NCBI GenBank assembly: GCA_041485425.1
Contig: JBGPJK010000141.1
Span: 1-10,634 of the forward strand
DNA length: 10,634 nucleotides
Direction: 5' to 3'
Source: JAIQET01 sp041485425
GTDB lineage: Bacteria; Acidobacteriota; Terriglobia; Terriglobales; Acidobacteriaceae
Shown here: piece by piece, positions 1 to 5,902 of the stretch
Position numbering within the stretch: position 1 is the stretch's first letter
Layout of the letters: each line of letters starts with the position of its first letter
The notes under the pieces: generated by a model
Seen by the model: only the letters and a program-made list of their open reading frames with translations
What the model was told of the DNA's origin: nothing
The model's database searches: none
Translations under genes and position numbers: made by a program

Positions 1-191
1 ACTTCGATGACTCGACCTCGCGGGTAGCCCCCGATACCGAGCGCAGCATCCAGCGCCAGCGATCCCGAGGGAATCGCATCCAGCGCCGCTGTGCTATCGA
101 CATCGCCCAGACGCATGATGGAACCCTTGCCAAACTGCTTTTCGATCTGGGCAAATGCCAAATCAATCGCTTTGCTACGTTCGTCAGCCAT
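1..191 (-). CDS. recA: Recombinase RecA, N-terminal fragment (runs off the window)
   Basis: RecA forms ATP-dependent filaments on single-stranded DNA, drives homologous strand exchange and stimulates LexA self-cleavage. Only the first 63 codons are visible. They read MADERSKAIDLAFAQIEKQF, then the conserved stretch GKGSIMRLGD, then ALDAIPSGSLALDAALGIGG and YPRGRVIE, which is the canonical RecA N-terminus up to just before the Walker A loop. The Walker A loop and the rest of the ATPase core lie outside the window. The ATG at 189-191 is preceded by a GA-rich Shine-Dalgarno (about 202-209) some 10 bases away. The upstream gene on this strand (pat) ends 355 bases before it, so recA probably has its own promoter in 192-546. 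I could not identify a LexA box or a convincing -35/-10 pair there. The identification is very secure. Confidence 0.97.
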   Translation of the reverse strand, partial: MADERSKAIDLAFAQIEKQFGKGSIMRLGDVDSTAALDAIPSGSLALDAALGIGGYPRGRVIE

Positions 192-372
192 ATGAGTGCT
201 GCCTCTCTCAGAATTTGGGGTATGAGAACCCTCGTAGCGTACACCTACGGGCTGGGAAGTCGTAAGTGTTCTACGTCACAAAGCTGTGGAAAGGATAGCA
301 CAAAGGCGAACGAAAAGCGAATCTAAAATCCCGGGCAGGTGGCGTTTGACACAGTCAGACTCCGTGTGGAGC

Positions 373-492
373 CATCCTGAACCCGCCGCGGGCGAAGGAT
401 CTGGCGTGCAGCCGCGCCGTGCCCGCGGGTCCACCGTGTTGGTGCTGCGCGCAAGATCCCTCACCCGGCTGAACTGCGCCGGGTTCGGGATG
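373..492. repeat. Inverted pair of dispersed-repeat-like arms upstream of recA
   Basis: The left arm (373-412) begins CATCCTGAACCC and ends GGATCTGGCGTGCAGC. The right arm (444-492), read on the minus strand, begins CATCCCGAACCC and ends GGATCTTGCGCGCAGC. The inner 16 bases (397-412 and 444-459) match at 14 of 16 positions in inverted orientation, and the outer ends also match, so the region could fold into a long imperfect hairpin about 30 bases apart at the centre. A related motif (GTCATCCTG followed by GCGAGGACCT) occurs near 5063-5086. The pattern resembles intergenic repeat families seen in many copies in acidobacterial genomes. That link is from memory and is not shown here. Confidence 0.6.
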
Positions 493-529
493 ACGGCATC
501 AGGGCACGAGATTCGGAGATATTCAAGAT

Positions 530-543
530 TGGCAATCGGAAAT
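530..543 (+). repeat. Two heptamer units at the 3' end of pat
   Basis: TGGCAAT (530-536) and CGGAAAT (537-543) are adjacent 7-base units that end three bases before the pat stop codon complement. A degenerate further unit, CGGAGAT, lies at 514-520. The same unit type recurs at 5038-5058 (minus strand) and 8613-8640, so this appears to be a small dispersed heptamer repeat at gene ends. Confidence 0.45.
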
Positions 544-546
544 ACC

Positions 547-3309
547 CTAGACTTGCAGCTCCGCCCGGATGGTGCCGTCCTCCAAGTTGGACTCCAGGCG
601 GAAGCCCAATTTCTGGGCGATGGTGCGCATTTCGCGGTTCTCCGCCAGGATGGTGGAGACCACACGCTCCAGCTTTTCCTCGCGGGCCACTCCCACCAGT
701 CTGCGATAAAGCTCGGTGCCCATGCCCAGGTGCTGATAGCGGTCGTCCACCAGGACCGCCAGCTCCGCCTCGTTGGTACCGCGCAGCTTGCTGAGGCGGC
801 CGATGCCGATGATTTCCGGGGTCCCGTCTTCCTTCCTGTGCTCCACGGTCAGCGCCATCTCGCGGTCGTAATCAATGAAGCAGATGCGGGTCAGACGCTC
901 GTGGGCCGTGCGTTGGCTTAACTTTAACGGCTGGAAGTAGCGCAGGTACACAGTGCGTTCGGAGAGTGCCTGGTGCAGTTTGATGAGCAGCGGCTCATCT
1001 TCGGGACGGATGGGCCGGATGGTCACGTCTTCGCCGTTCTTCATCTTCCAGGGCTTGACGTACTGAATGGGATACGGCCGGATGGCCAGCCGGGGCAGTT
1101 TGTCCGGTTTGACCTCCGAGCCATAGACGACCACACGCGCATCCAGCGCCAGCAGCCGCTCGGGCGATGCCAGCAGCGGATTGATGTCAATCTCCCTGAT
1201 CCAGGGCTGCTCGACCAGCAACTGGCTGAAGCGCACCAGCAACTCTTCGAGCGCCGCCAGGTCCACTGTCTTGCGCCCACGCACTCCGCTCAGCGCTTCG
1301 AAGACCTTGGTCTGCTCCATCATGCGCCGGGCCAAGGTAGTGTTGAGCGGTGGCAGTGCCAGCGCGCGGTCCTTGAACACCTCCACCAGTTGGCCACCGG
1401 CGCCGAACAACACCACCGGGCCAAACTGGGGATCAACGCTCGAGCCTACGATGACTTCGTAGCCATCGAGTTTGACCATGGGCTGCACGGTGACCCCGAG
1501 GAAGTGTTCCGCGCCCGCTTTTTCCCGCACCGAGCTTTCGATTTGCCGGTAAGCGGCACGGACCGCATCGGCATCCCGCAGGTTAAGCTGCACCCCGCCG
1601 ACATCAGTTTTGTGAGTAATGGTCTCGGAAAACAGCTTGAGCACGACGGGATATCCGATTTCCTGGGCGCGCTCGACGGCCTCAGCTTCGCTGTTGGCCG
1701 TGACCGTGAGCACCGTGGGTATGCCGTAGGCGGCCAGTAACTGCTTGGACTCAACCTCGGTGAGGATGGTGCGCCCGGCCTGCCGTGCGCGCTGCACGAT
1801 GTGCTCCGCCGCCGCTCGATCTGGGCCTTCCTCCGACTCTCCCCGCAGCACCGGAGTTTCGTACAGGCCGCGCAGGTTGTAGCTGTATCGCCACATGTAA
1901 TGGAAGACTCTGGCGGCCGTATCGGGAAATGGGAAATTGGGAATGCCCGCCCGGTTCAGGATGTCGCGCCCGGCGGCGACCTCTGGGCCTCCCATCCAAC
2001 TGGCAATGATCGGTTTGCCCGTGCTCTGGGCCAAGGCTTTGATTTGCTCCGCAGTCTGGGTGGGCTCGGCCATCCCCTGGGGACAGATGACCGCCAGCAA
2101 GCCGTCCACGTTCGGGTCGTGCACCGCAATGTCGGCGACCTTCGCGTATTTTTCGGGCGAAGCATCGCCCAGAATGTCGATGGGATTGTTGTGGCTCCAG
2201 TGCGGCGGCAACATGTTGTTGAGTTCTTCCATGGACTTGGCGGAGAGTTCCGCCAATTGCCCGCCGCTGAAGATCAGCGAATCGGCCGCCAGCACGCCCG
2301 GCCCGCCGGCGTTGGTCACGATGGCCAGGCGCGGGCCCCGCGGGCGCGGTTGCTTGGCCAGCACGTCCGCCATATAGAAGAGGTCTGCGAGGGTATTCAC
2401 CCGCAGCACGCCACAGCGCCGAAAGGCCGCCTCCAGCACTTCATCGCTCCCGGTTAGCGCGCCTGTGTGCGAGGCCGCAGCGTGCGCCGCGGCTTCCGTG
2501 CGGCCCGCCTTAATCACGATAATGGGCTTGTTCAGCGAGACTTCGCGTGCCGCCGACAAGAACGAGCGCGCATCGCCGACTGACTCCATGTACATGACAA
2601 TGCTGTGGGTGCGCGGATCATTGCCCAGGTAGTCGATCAAGTCGCCCCAGCCCACATCGAGCATGGAGCCGACGGAGACGAATACGCTGAAGCCGACCAT
2701 TTCTTTCTGGCACCAGTCCAGGATGGCGGTGCACAAGGCGCCGCTCTGGCTGATGAAAGCCACATTGCCGGCTCTGGCGATGTTGGGGGCGAAGGTGGCG
2801 TTCAGCCCGCTGATTGGATTCATCACGCCGAGGCAGTTGGGGCCGATCAGGCGCATGCGGCTGGCCTGCATGCGTTCCAGGATCTGGCGTTCGAGTTCCT
2901 GGCCCTGCTCGCCGTGTTCTTTAAAGCCTGCGGAGATCACGATGCAGCCACGGACTCCGGCTTGCACGCACTCGGTAATGATGTCGGGGACGGTTGCGGC
3001 GGGCGTCACCACTACGGCGAGGTCCACCTGTTCGGGAATGTCCGCAACCCGGGGGTACGCCTTGATTCCCAGGACGCTGGTGCGTTTGTCGCTGACCGGG
3101 TACACGGTGCCGCCGAACGGACTGCTCACCAGGCTCCACAGAACGGCGCGGCCAATGCTCCCCTGGCGTTCGCTGGCGCCGATCACGGCTACGCTGTGCG
3201 GGGTAAAGATGGCGTCCAGAGGATGCCCCTCGGAGCGCAAAACATCGTGCGCCTTATCATGACTGGGCTGGATCTTGCTGGCTGGCTTGGCAGGTTTGAC
3301 TGTGCTCAT
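547..3309 (-). CDS. pat: Pat/PatZ-type protein lysine acetyltransferase fused to an NDP-forming acyl-CoA synthetase
   Basis: The product is a 920-residue cytoplasmic fusion. Its layout is a CoA-binding Rossmann domain (about 31-130, with AVIGASERQGSIG), succinyl-CoA-ligase-like domains (about 160-465, with GNVAFISQSGA at 181 and SHTGALTGS at 280-288), an ATP-grasp domain (about 515-735) and a C-terminal GNAT domain (about 755-920). The GNAT domain shows the acetyl-CoA loop QHLGMG (859-864) and the NEAEL motif, whose Glu849 is the likely general base. Characterised Pat/PatZ enzymes acetylate the active-site lysine of AMP-forming acyl-CoA synthetases such as Acs, and the synthetase part is thought to be regulatory. 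Its length is close to that of E. coli PatZ (about 890). His281 aligns with the phospho-histidine of active ADP-forming synthetases. The ATG at 3309 has GGAGG 15 bases upstream. A TTG at 3318 has the same GGAGG at 6 bases and may be the true start, adding three residues. The target cannot be inferred from the neighbours. Confidence 0.92.
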   Translation of the reverse strand: MSTVKPAKPASKIQPSHDKAHDVLRSEGHPLDAIFTPHSVAVIGASERQGSIGRAVLWSLVSSPFGGTVYPVSDKRTSVLGIKAYPRVADIPEQVDLAVVVTPAATVPDIITECVQAGVRGCIVISAGFKEHGEQGQELERQILERMQASRMRLIGPNCLGVMNPISGLNATFAPNIARAGNVAFISQSGALCTAILDWCQKEMVGFSVFVSVGSMLDVGWGDLIDYLGNDPRTHSIVMYMESVGDARSFLSAAREVSLNKPIIVIKAGRTEAAAHAAASHTGALTGSDEVLEAAFRRCGVLRVNTLADLFYMADVLAKQPRPRGPRLAIVTNAGGPGVLAADSLIFSGGQLAELSAKSMEELNNMLPPHWSHNNPIDILGDASPEKYAKVADIAVHDPNVDGLLAVICPQGMAEPTQTAEQIKALAQSTGKPIIASWMGGPEVAAGRDILNRAGIPNFPFPDTAARVFHYMWRYSYNLRGLYETPVLRGESEEGPDRAAAEHIVQRARQAGRTILTEVESKQLLAAYGIPTVLTVTANSEAEAVERAQEIGYPVVLKLFSETITHKTDVGGVQLNLRDADAVRAAYRQIESSVREKAGAEHFLGVTVQPMVKLDGYEVIVGSSVDPQFGPVVLFGAGGQLVEVFKDRALALPPLNTTLARRMMEQTKVFEALSGVRGRKTVDLAALEELLVRFSQLLVEQPWIREIDINPLLASPERLLALDARVVVYGSEVKPDKLPRLAIRPYPIQYVKPWKMKNGEDVTIRPIRPEDEPLLIKLHQALSERTVYLRYFQPLKLSQRTAHERLTRICFIDYDREMALTVEHRKEDGTPEIIGIGRLSKLRGTNEAELAVLVDDRYQHLGMGTELYRRLVGVAREEKLERVVSTILAENREMRTIAQKLGFRLESNLEDGTIRAELQV

Positions 3310-3324
3310 AAAGTTCAAAGTGTA

Positions 3325-3329
3325 CCTCC
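3325..3329 (-). promoter_or_regulatory. Shine-Dalgarno of pat favouring a TTG start
   Basis: The minus strand reads GGAGG, then six bases, then TTG (3318-3316). The first in-frame ATG (3309) lies 15 bases downstream, which is further than usual. The spacing therefore favours initiation at TTG 3318, although the protein difference is only three residues. Confidence 0.5.
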
Positions 3330-3408
3330 AAGAGAGGCCTGGGTCTGTGACCGGGAACACAGGTGCGGGTTGGGGAGTGGGTGGAACCGGTCTTATGAGG
3401 AGGTCTTG

Positions 3409-3443
3409 TGGGAGGGCACGGCTTCAAAAGCCTGCCCTTCCCA
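3409..3443. repeat. Imperfect palindrome between pat and the small membrane protein gene
   Basis: TGGGAGGGCA (3409-3418) pairs with TGCCCTTCCCA (3433-3443) with one bulged base. Inside it GGCTT (3420-3424) pairs with AAGCC (3428-3432) around the loop CAA. The 15 or so base pairs sit in the 301-base region between divergent genes. No T-tract follows on either strand, so it does not look like an intrinsic terminator. It may be a dispersed palindromic repeat or part of a pat leader. Confidence 0.55.
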
Positions 3444-3522
3444 AACCGATTTTCGAAACCAGTTCCAGCCGCTAACCACTGCCCTCCCGCAATTTCCCTG
3501 CTGTTCAGCCCTGAACCCATAG

Positions 3523-3528
3523 TAAAAT
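3523..3528 (+). promoter_or_regulatory. Possible -10 element for the 53-residue gene
   Basis: TAAAAT lies about 80 bases upstream of the ATG at 3611, in a locally AT-richer patch. The bases 17 upstream (GCTGTT) match a -35 box poorly. This is a weak call made from the -10 alone. Confidence 0.25.
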
Positions 3529-3610
3529 CTGCGCCATCAAAGCTGCCTTTGGCAGTGTGGGGTAACGTGGCGCTTTCCGCGCTACGATGGTTCCGACCTC
3601 GGAGGATTTG

Positions 3611-3772
3611 ATGGAGCAACGGGCCCCTGGCAGTTCCTCGACCCCGGCGGCGAATGCGCCAGCCGCCAAAACATCACACCGCAACGTCTGGGTGGTAACG
3701 GCATACGCGATCACCGGTCTCGCAGTGTTCGGAGTGCTGGCGTACTACCTGAGCACTTACCTGGCGCGGTAG
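3611..3772 (+). CDS. Small single-pass membrane protein, 53 residues
   Basis: I do not recognise the family. The protein has a hydrophilic, Ala/Pro/Ser-rich N-terminal tail (residues 1-25, MEQRAPGSSSTPAANAPAAK onwards), then one strongly hydrophobic segment (about 26-48, with VWVVTAYAITGLAVFGVL), and ends shortly after in LSTYLAR. There is no lipobox or signal cleavage site, so it is probably an inner-membrane protein anchored by its C-terminal helix. The ATG at 3611 is chosen over the upstream in-frame ATG at 3587 because GGAGG (3601-3605) sits exactly five bases before it. The gene is 208 bases upstream of purM on the same strand, but a likely promoter lies between, so co-transcription is uncertain. 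The ideal Shine-Dalgarno and coherent membrane topology support a real gene despite its size. Confidence 0.65.
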   Translation: MEQRAPGSSSTPAANAPAAKTSHRNVWVVTAYAITGLAVFGVLAYYLSTYLAR

Positions 3773-3893
3773 CGCACAATCCATCCGCGCGGAGCGCAGC
3801 ACCGCAACGGCTTAACCCACAGGTGCGCGTGTGTCCTCCCGGAGAGGCAAACCAGATCCTCGTGCTCCGAGTCCCTGCGGCGGTCCGCGAACG

Positions 3894-3902
3894 TGCTACA
3901 AT
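3894..3902 (+). promoter_or_regulatory. Probable extended -10 promoter of purM
   Basis: TGCTACAAT fits an extended -10 box (TGn followed by TACAAT). It lies about 80 bases before the purM start and would give a leader of about 70 bases. The -35 region (around 3873-3879) is poor, as is usual for extended -10 promoters. The call is by pattern only. Confidence 0.45.
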
Positions 3903-3980
3903 GACCCGCGTTTAAAATGTTTCTCCCGGTTGGCGAACGCCCAGCGGATTCCCCACAGTTCATAAAGCGGATTGATTCAC

Positions 3981-5033
3981 GTGGCCCACGACCCCTCGAA
4001 CCCAGCCAGCATCACCTATGCCGACGCGGGCGTTGACATTGATCGCGCCAATCGCACCAAGAAGCGCATCAAGTACCTTGCCCACAAGACGTTCACCCGG
4101 GGGGTGCTGAGCGAAATCGGCGGCTTCGGCGGCCTGTTTGCGATCGACAAGACCAAGTATGTGGACCCCGTGCTGGTCTCCAGCGTGGACGGAGTGGGCA
4201 CCAAGCTGAAAGTCGCGTTCGAGATGAAGGTTCACCACACCATAGGCGCCGACCTGGTCAATCATTGCGTCAACGACATTGCCGTGCAGGGCGCCACGCC
4301 GCTGTTTTTCATGGACTACCTGGCCACCGGCCGACTCGACCCGGAAGTCGCCGAGAAGGTCATCGAAGGCCTGGCCGAAGCCTGCAAGCACAACGGCTGC
4401 GCCCTGATCGGCGGTGAAACTGCCGAGATGCCCGGCTTCTACCCGGAAGGGGAATATGACCTGGCCGGATTCATCGTGGGCGTGGTCGAGCGCGAGCGCA
4501 TCATCACCGGCAAGACCGTCGAGGCCGGCGACGTGATCCTCGGCCTGGCTTCCAACGGCCTGCACACCAACGGCTACGCGCTGGCTCGCAAGCTGCTGTT
4601 CGAAGTCGCCCACTACACCCCGGACACTTATGTGAACGAACTCAAGGGCAAGGTCGGCAACGAACTGATGCGCACGCACAAGAGTTATTGGCCGGCGGTC
4701 AAGAGGCTGGTGGATGGCGAGTGCGTGTCCGCGATGGCCCACATCACGGGGGGAGGGATCACCGAAAATCTTCCACGGGTCCTGCCGCGCGGTGTGGCGG
4801 CAGTCATTGAGATTAACTCCTGGCCTGTGCCACCGATCTTCGAACACATGCAGACGCTGGGCAACGTCCCGCAGGACGAGATGCTGCGCACCTTCAACAT
4901 GGGATTGGGAATGCTGCTGGTAGTGCCGTCGAAGAAATTCAAGAAGGCCCAGACCGTGCTGGAGCGGGCGGGAGAGAAACCTTACACGGTGGGGCGGATT
5001 GTGAAGGGCGAGCGGAAGGTGATTTACACGTAG
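3981..5033 (+). CDS. purM: Phosphoribosylformylglycinamidine cyclo-ligase (AIR synthetase)
   Basis: PurM catalyses the ATP-dependent ring closure of FGAM to AIR, the fifth step of de novo purine synthesis, in the cytoplasm as a homodimer. Family motifs are clear: ITYADAGVDID near the N-terminus, VSSVDGVGTKLKVA (nucleotide/phosphate loop), DLVNHCVNDIAVQGATPLFF, IGGETAEMPGFYPEGEYDLAG, LASNGLHTNGYALAR, and AHITGGGITENLPRVLP in the C-terminal half. At 350 residues it is full length for the family (about 345). The start is uncertain because there is no ATG. GTG at 3981 is used here, with a weak GGA about nine bases upstream. TTG at 3972 would add three residues. No purN or other pur gene is adjacent, so this is an isolated purM. 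No clear intrinsic terminator follows. Confidence 0.96.
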   Translation: MAHDPSNPASITYADAGVDIDRANRTKKRIKYLAHKTFTRGVLSEIGGFGGLFAIDKTKYVDPVLVSSVDGVGTKLKVAFEMKVHHTIGADLVNHCVNDIAVQGATPLFFMDYLATGRLDPEVAEKVIEGLAEACKHNGCALIGGETAEMPGFYPEGEYDLAGFIVGVVERERIITGKTVEAGDVILGLASNGLHTNGYALARKLLFEVAHYTPDTYVNELKGKVGNELMRTHKSYWPAVKRLVDGECVSAMAHITGGGITENLPRVLPRGVAAVIEINSWPVPPIFEHMQTLGNVPQDEMLRTFNMGLGMLLVVPSKKFKKAQTVLERAGEKPYTVGRIVKGERKVIYT

Positions 5034-5037
5034 GGCA

Positions 5038-5058
5038 ATTTACGATTGCCGATTTGAA
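5038..5058 (-). repeat. Three heptamer units after purM
   Basis: On the minus strand the units TTCAAAT, CGGCAAT and CGTAAAT run head to tail from 5058 to 5038, starting five bases after the purM stop. They are of the same type as the units at 530-543 and 8613-8640. Confidence 0.5.
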
Positions 5059-5106
5059 ACCCTGTCATCCTGCCAAGCGAGGACCTCAGCCCGAGTCGGA
5101 GGTGAC

Positions 5107-5161
5107 CACAGGATAGGTAGTGTCCTTAAGAGTGCAGTGTTGGGACACTACCCACAGGATA
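5107..5161. mobile_element. 37-bp inverted-repeat element flanked by 9-bp direct repeats (insertion scar or miniature element)
   Basis: GGTAGTGTCC (5116-5125) and its perfect complement GGACACTACC (5143-5152) bound a 37-bp unit. Directly outside both ends stands the same 9-mer, CACAGGATA (5107-5115 and 5153-5161). Terminal inverted repeats beginning GG, with a perfect abutting duplication, are the hallmark of a transposition event by a DDE transposase that makes 9-bp duplications. The interior (17 bases) cannot encode anything, so this is an internally deleted insertion sequence or a very small MITE. The two ends read inward as GGTAGTGTCCTTAAGAG and GGTAGTGTCCCAACACT, so they agree over ten bases and then diverge. 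I cannot assign an IS family. The IS256 and IS4 groups are possible from the duplication length alone. Confidence 0.7.
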
Positions 5162-5191
5162 AGCTCCTGTTTCGTACGCGGTACTCTGCTG

Positions 5192-5197
5192 TAGAAT
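5192..5197 (+). promoter_or_regulatory. Possible -10 element of the broken secreted-protein gene
   Basis: TAGAAT lies 40 bases before the ATG at 5238. The upstream TTTCGT at 16-base spacing is a poor -35 match. It lies just downstream of the 37-bp inverted-repeat element. Confidence 0.3.
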
Positions 5198-5237
5198 CTT
5201 GGCGCTCAGCCTTACCCCACTGGATGACGGAGTTCCT

Positions 5238-5736
5238 ATGCGCAAATCTGCGGCTATCCTTTGCGTGCTTGTGTCTCTATATGCGGTGGCAGGAAAGAAC
5301 AGAAAGGACGTTCCACTTGCACCACTGCCTACAGTCATTATCAACGCCAAGAAGGCTTTTCTAACCAATGGTGGTGGCAGTGATCTTGCCTATGATGCCT
5401 TCTATTCAGCGATGAAGAAATGGGGCAAGTATGAGATGGTCGGCTCCCCTGATGAGGCTGACTTGATCATCGAGTTGGGGTACCGCGTGGAACACGGCGG
5501 AACCCGCGTTTGGAGTTCGGACAATTCCTTATGATGGAACCACTCAGGTCCATAGTACTCAGATCATTGACCCTCAAGTTGTGCTGGTCATCTATGATGC
5601 TAGCAAGCACTCATTGTGGTCAGCTGTGGACCACCGCAGGTTAGCGCGCAGGGAGAAGAACAGGGAAAAGGAAACTATCAATTCCGCAGAGAGATTGGTG
5701 GAGGAGCTGAAAGCTAGGGCTGACATTCCACAATAG
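5238..5736 (+). pseudogene. Small secreted protein, interrupted by an apparent one-base frameshift
   Basis: I do not recognise a named family. The ATG at 5238 has GGAG five bases upstream. The N-terminus MRKSAAILCVLVSLYAVAGK is a Sec signal peptide with likely cleavage after AVA (residue 18). The first frame runs to residue 98 (ending RVWSSDNSL) and stops at 5532-5534. The second frame continues with YDGTTQVHSTQIIDPQVVLV and ends ERLVEELKARADIPQ at the stop 5734-5736. Deleting one T of the TT at 5529-5530 joins them into a smooth 165-residue protein (DNS-YDGTTQ) with a charged C-terminal helix (about 134-162, RRLARREKNREKETINSAER). Base composition is visibly lower in GC (about 50%) than in the neighbours, which suggests acquired or atypical DNA. 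It could be a recent pseudogene or a sequencing or assembly error. Confidence 0.7.
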
Positions 5737-5858
5737 TGGCAGAGGTCTGCTGCTCTGAATTTAGATGCTGCCATTGACGGCATGGGAAAGACTCTTGCTA
5801 CACTCTTTTCGGCACCTATTTTTGGGATAGTTGTCTGTTCACGCATGTCCAGTTGGAG

Positions 5859-5901
5859 GTGGGGGCGGGGACGCCCCCACGACAGCCGCCGGGACGGCGG
5901 C
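5859..5901. repeat. Two adjacent GC-rich hairpins at the convergent junction
   Basis: GTGGGGGCG (5859-5867) pairs perfectly with CGCCCCCAC (5872-5880) around GGGA. Four bases later GCCGCCG (5885-5891) pairs with CGGCGGC (5895-5901) around GGA. The second hairpin ends one base before the complement of the ThyX-like stop codon. The pair lies between two convergent genes and could slow polymerase from both sides, but no U-tract follows on either strand. Two closely spaced palindromes with GGGA-type loops also fit a REP-like dispersed repeat. Confidence 0.65.
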
Positions 5902-5902
5902 G

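Noticed and set aside
192..290. LexA/SOS operator in front of recA
   Set aside because: Isolated GAAC and GTTC words occur (226-229 and 268-271), and a GGGT-6-ACCC palindrome at 218-231, but none has the spacing of a known SOS box.
286..921. Plus-strand open frame of 211 codons across the recA/pat gap
   Set aside because: Most of it is antisense to the pat GNAT domain and its first part crosses intergenic repeats. There is no Shine-Dalgarno and no recognisable domain.
1923..1944. Heptamer-like run CGGGAAA TGGGAAA inside pat
   Set aside because: It encodes the ordinary family stretch IPNFPFP with no length change, so it is probably coincidental codon use rather than a repeat insertion.
2605..3522. 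Plus-strand open frame of 305 codons antisense to pat
   Set aside because: It mirrors the third-position GC bias of pat. The composition is His/Ala/Asp-rich without domain motifs, and the pat frame has clear family motifs.
5034..5106. Intrinsic terminator after purM
   Set aside because: ACCTC (5083-5087) and GAGGT (5099-5103) can pair, but the stem is short and no T-tract follows.
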